DNA from: Phenylobacterium sp.
Lineage (GTDB): Bacteria > Pseudomonadota > Alphaproteobacteria > Caulobacterales > Caulobacteraceae
Assembly (NCBI GenBank): GCA_028290925.1
Contig: JAQGIX010000078.1
Span: 1 to 6,212, forward strand
Direction of reading: 5' to 3'
Length of the DNA stretch: 6,212 nucleotides
A program made the translations under genes and the position numbers. Below the pieces are notes generated by a model, which did no database searches, had not been told where the DNA came from, and saw only the letters and a list, made by a program, of their open reading frames with translations. This document shows positions 5,549 to 6,212 of this stretch, one piece after another (position 1 is the stretch's first letter; the number at the start of each line of letters is the position of its first letter).

Positions 5549-6160
5549 ATGAGCCGGGGATTCCTGGTCGTTCTCGCCGTCCTGGCGCTCGCGTTCGCGG
5601 CCGTCACCGGCCTGGCCGTGCGCCGGGGCGTGCTGGGCGGCGGTGAGCAAACCGCCACCGTGGGCGGTCCGTTCCACCTGACCGACCAGACCGGCCGACC
5701 GGCCGACGAGCGCGCCCTGAAGGGCAAGTGGAGCGCGGTGTTCTTCGGCTACACCAACTGTCCCGACGCCTGTCCCACGACCCTGTTCGCGCTGGGCCAG
5801 GCGGAGAAGCTGCTGGGGCCCAGGTCCGCCGACTTCCAGACGGTGTTCATCTCGGTAGATCCGGCCCGCGACACGGCGCCGAAGCTCAAGAGCTACCTCT
5901 CCAACGAGGCCTTCCCCCGCCGCGCGCTGGGGCTCACCGGCTCCGACGCCGAGGTGGCCGAGGCGGCGCGGGCCTACAAGGTCTTCTACCAGAAGGCGGG
6001 GCCGGCGGCCGACTACGCGGTCAACCACTCGACCTTCACCTACCTGATGAACCCCAAGGGCCGGTTCGCCTGCGTGATCGCCTACAACGCCACGCCGCAG
6101 GAGATCGTCGGCCACCTCGAGAAGGCCATGGCCCAGGGCGAGGGCGCCGAGAGCTGCTGA
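5549..6160 (+). CDS. senC: SCO1/SenC/PrrC family copper chaperone for cytochrome oxidase
   Basis: The 203-residue protein has an N-terminal signal anchor (about residues 4-24), placing a thioredoxin-fold domain in the periplasm. The copper site is C71-PDA-C75 in GYTNCPDACPTTL plus H160 in VNHSTFTYLMN; ISVDPARDT (101-109) is the other family hallmark. SCO proteins deliver copper to, or act as thiol-disulfide reductants for, the CuA site of cytochrome oxidase. In Rhodobacter the homologues SenC and PrrC are encoded beside regB/prrB and influence redox signalling, which agrees with the divergent position here. I chose ATG 5549, with GGAG at 5534-5537, over ATG 5522, which would add nine hydrophilic residues before the signal anchor and has no ribosome site. 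A weak hairpin follows the stop. All metal ligands are present. Confidence 0.92.
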   Translation: MSRGFLVVLAVLALAFAAVTGLAVRRGVLGGGEQTATVGGPFHLTDQTGRPADERALKGKWSAVFFGYTNCPDACPTTLFALGQAEKLLGPRSADFQTVFISVDPARDTAPKLKSYLSNEAFPRRALGLTGSDAEVAEAARAYKVFYQKAGPAADYAVNHSTFTYLMNPKGRFACVIAYNATPQEIVGHLEKAMAQGEGAESC

Positions 6161-6167
6161 GCCTTAC

Positions 6168-6184
6168 GGCCCCGTTTTGGGGCC
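6168..6184 (+). terminator. Hairpin after senC, possible terminator
   Basis: GGCCCC (6168-6173) and GGGGCC (6179-6184) form a 6-bp all-GC stem with loop GTTTT, 8 bases after the senC stop. No T-run follows the stem, so termination efficiency is doubtful. The remaining 28 bases to the window end hold no recognisable feature. Confidence 0.5.
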
Positions 6185-6212
6185 CTAGGTGATCAAGCTT
6201 CACTTTGTGCAG

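Noticed and set aside
1..6212. CRISPR array, tRNA, rRNA, integrase or transposase gene
   Set aside because: No regularly spaced repeats, cloverleaf-like segments or recombinase motifs were seen on either strand.

Overview
The window is high-G+C DNA, with codons ending mostly in G or C, and its gene families point to an alphaproteobacterium, most likely of the Caulobacterales (Caulobacter/Phenylobacterium type). The grounds are an MmcB-type DNA repair gene behind an alphaproteobacterial SOS box, a RegB/RegA (ActS/ActR, PrrB/PrrA) redox two-component pair, and a SenC/PrrC copper chaperone gene. No plasmid, phage, IS, CRISPR or tRNA signature was seen. The taxonomic call is an inference from gene content.

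Left part (1-2121): a ferritin-like/R2-like di-iron protein gene (+) enters from the left edge and is interrupted by an in-frame TAG at codon 78 of the window. By internal spacing this codon is where the first iron-ligand glutamate should sit. A strong hairpin follows at 1048-1075. A CPBP-family intramembrane protease gene then runs on the minus strand (1081-1947). Just beyond its start lies a leftover tail (2038-2121, +) of a second, diverged copy of the di-iron gene. A tandem pair of di-iron genes therefore seems to have existed here; one copy is reduced to its last 27 codons and the other carries a nonsense codon.

Middle part (2122-3430): a secreted or lipid-anchored lipocalin of the Blc type (2235-2786) is followed 46 bases later by mmcB (2833-3288), a small PD-(D/E)XK-like SOS repair gene. 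A perfect GAAC-N7-GAAC LexA-type operator lies in the gap between them. A 140-bp nested inverted repeat exactly fills the space between mmcB and the convergent regulator gene.

Right part (3431-6184): regA/actR and regB/actS are both on the minus strand, with a RegA/RegR-box match in the 88-base gap between them. A SCO1/SenC gene (5549-6160) is divergent from regB across a 71-base control region containing a nested dyad. RegB senses respiratory redox state (quinone pool, reactive cysteine) and phosphorylates RegA. SenC delivers copper to cytochrome oxidase, so this block is a coherent respiratory redox-control unit. The last 28 bases hold nothing recognisable.
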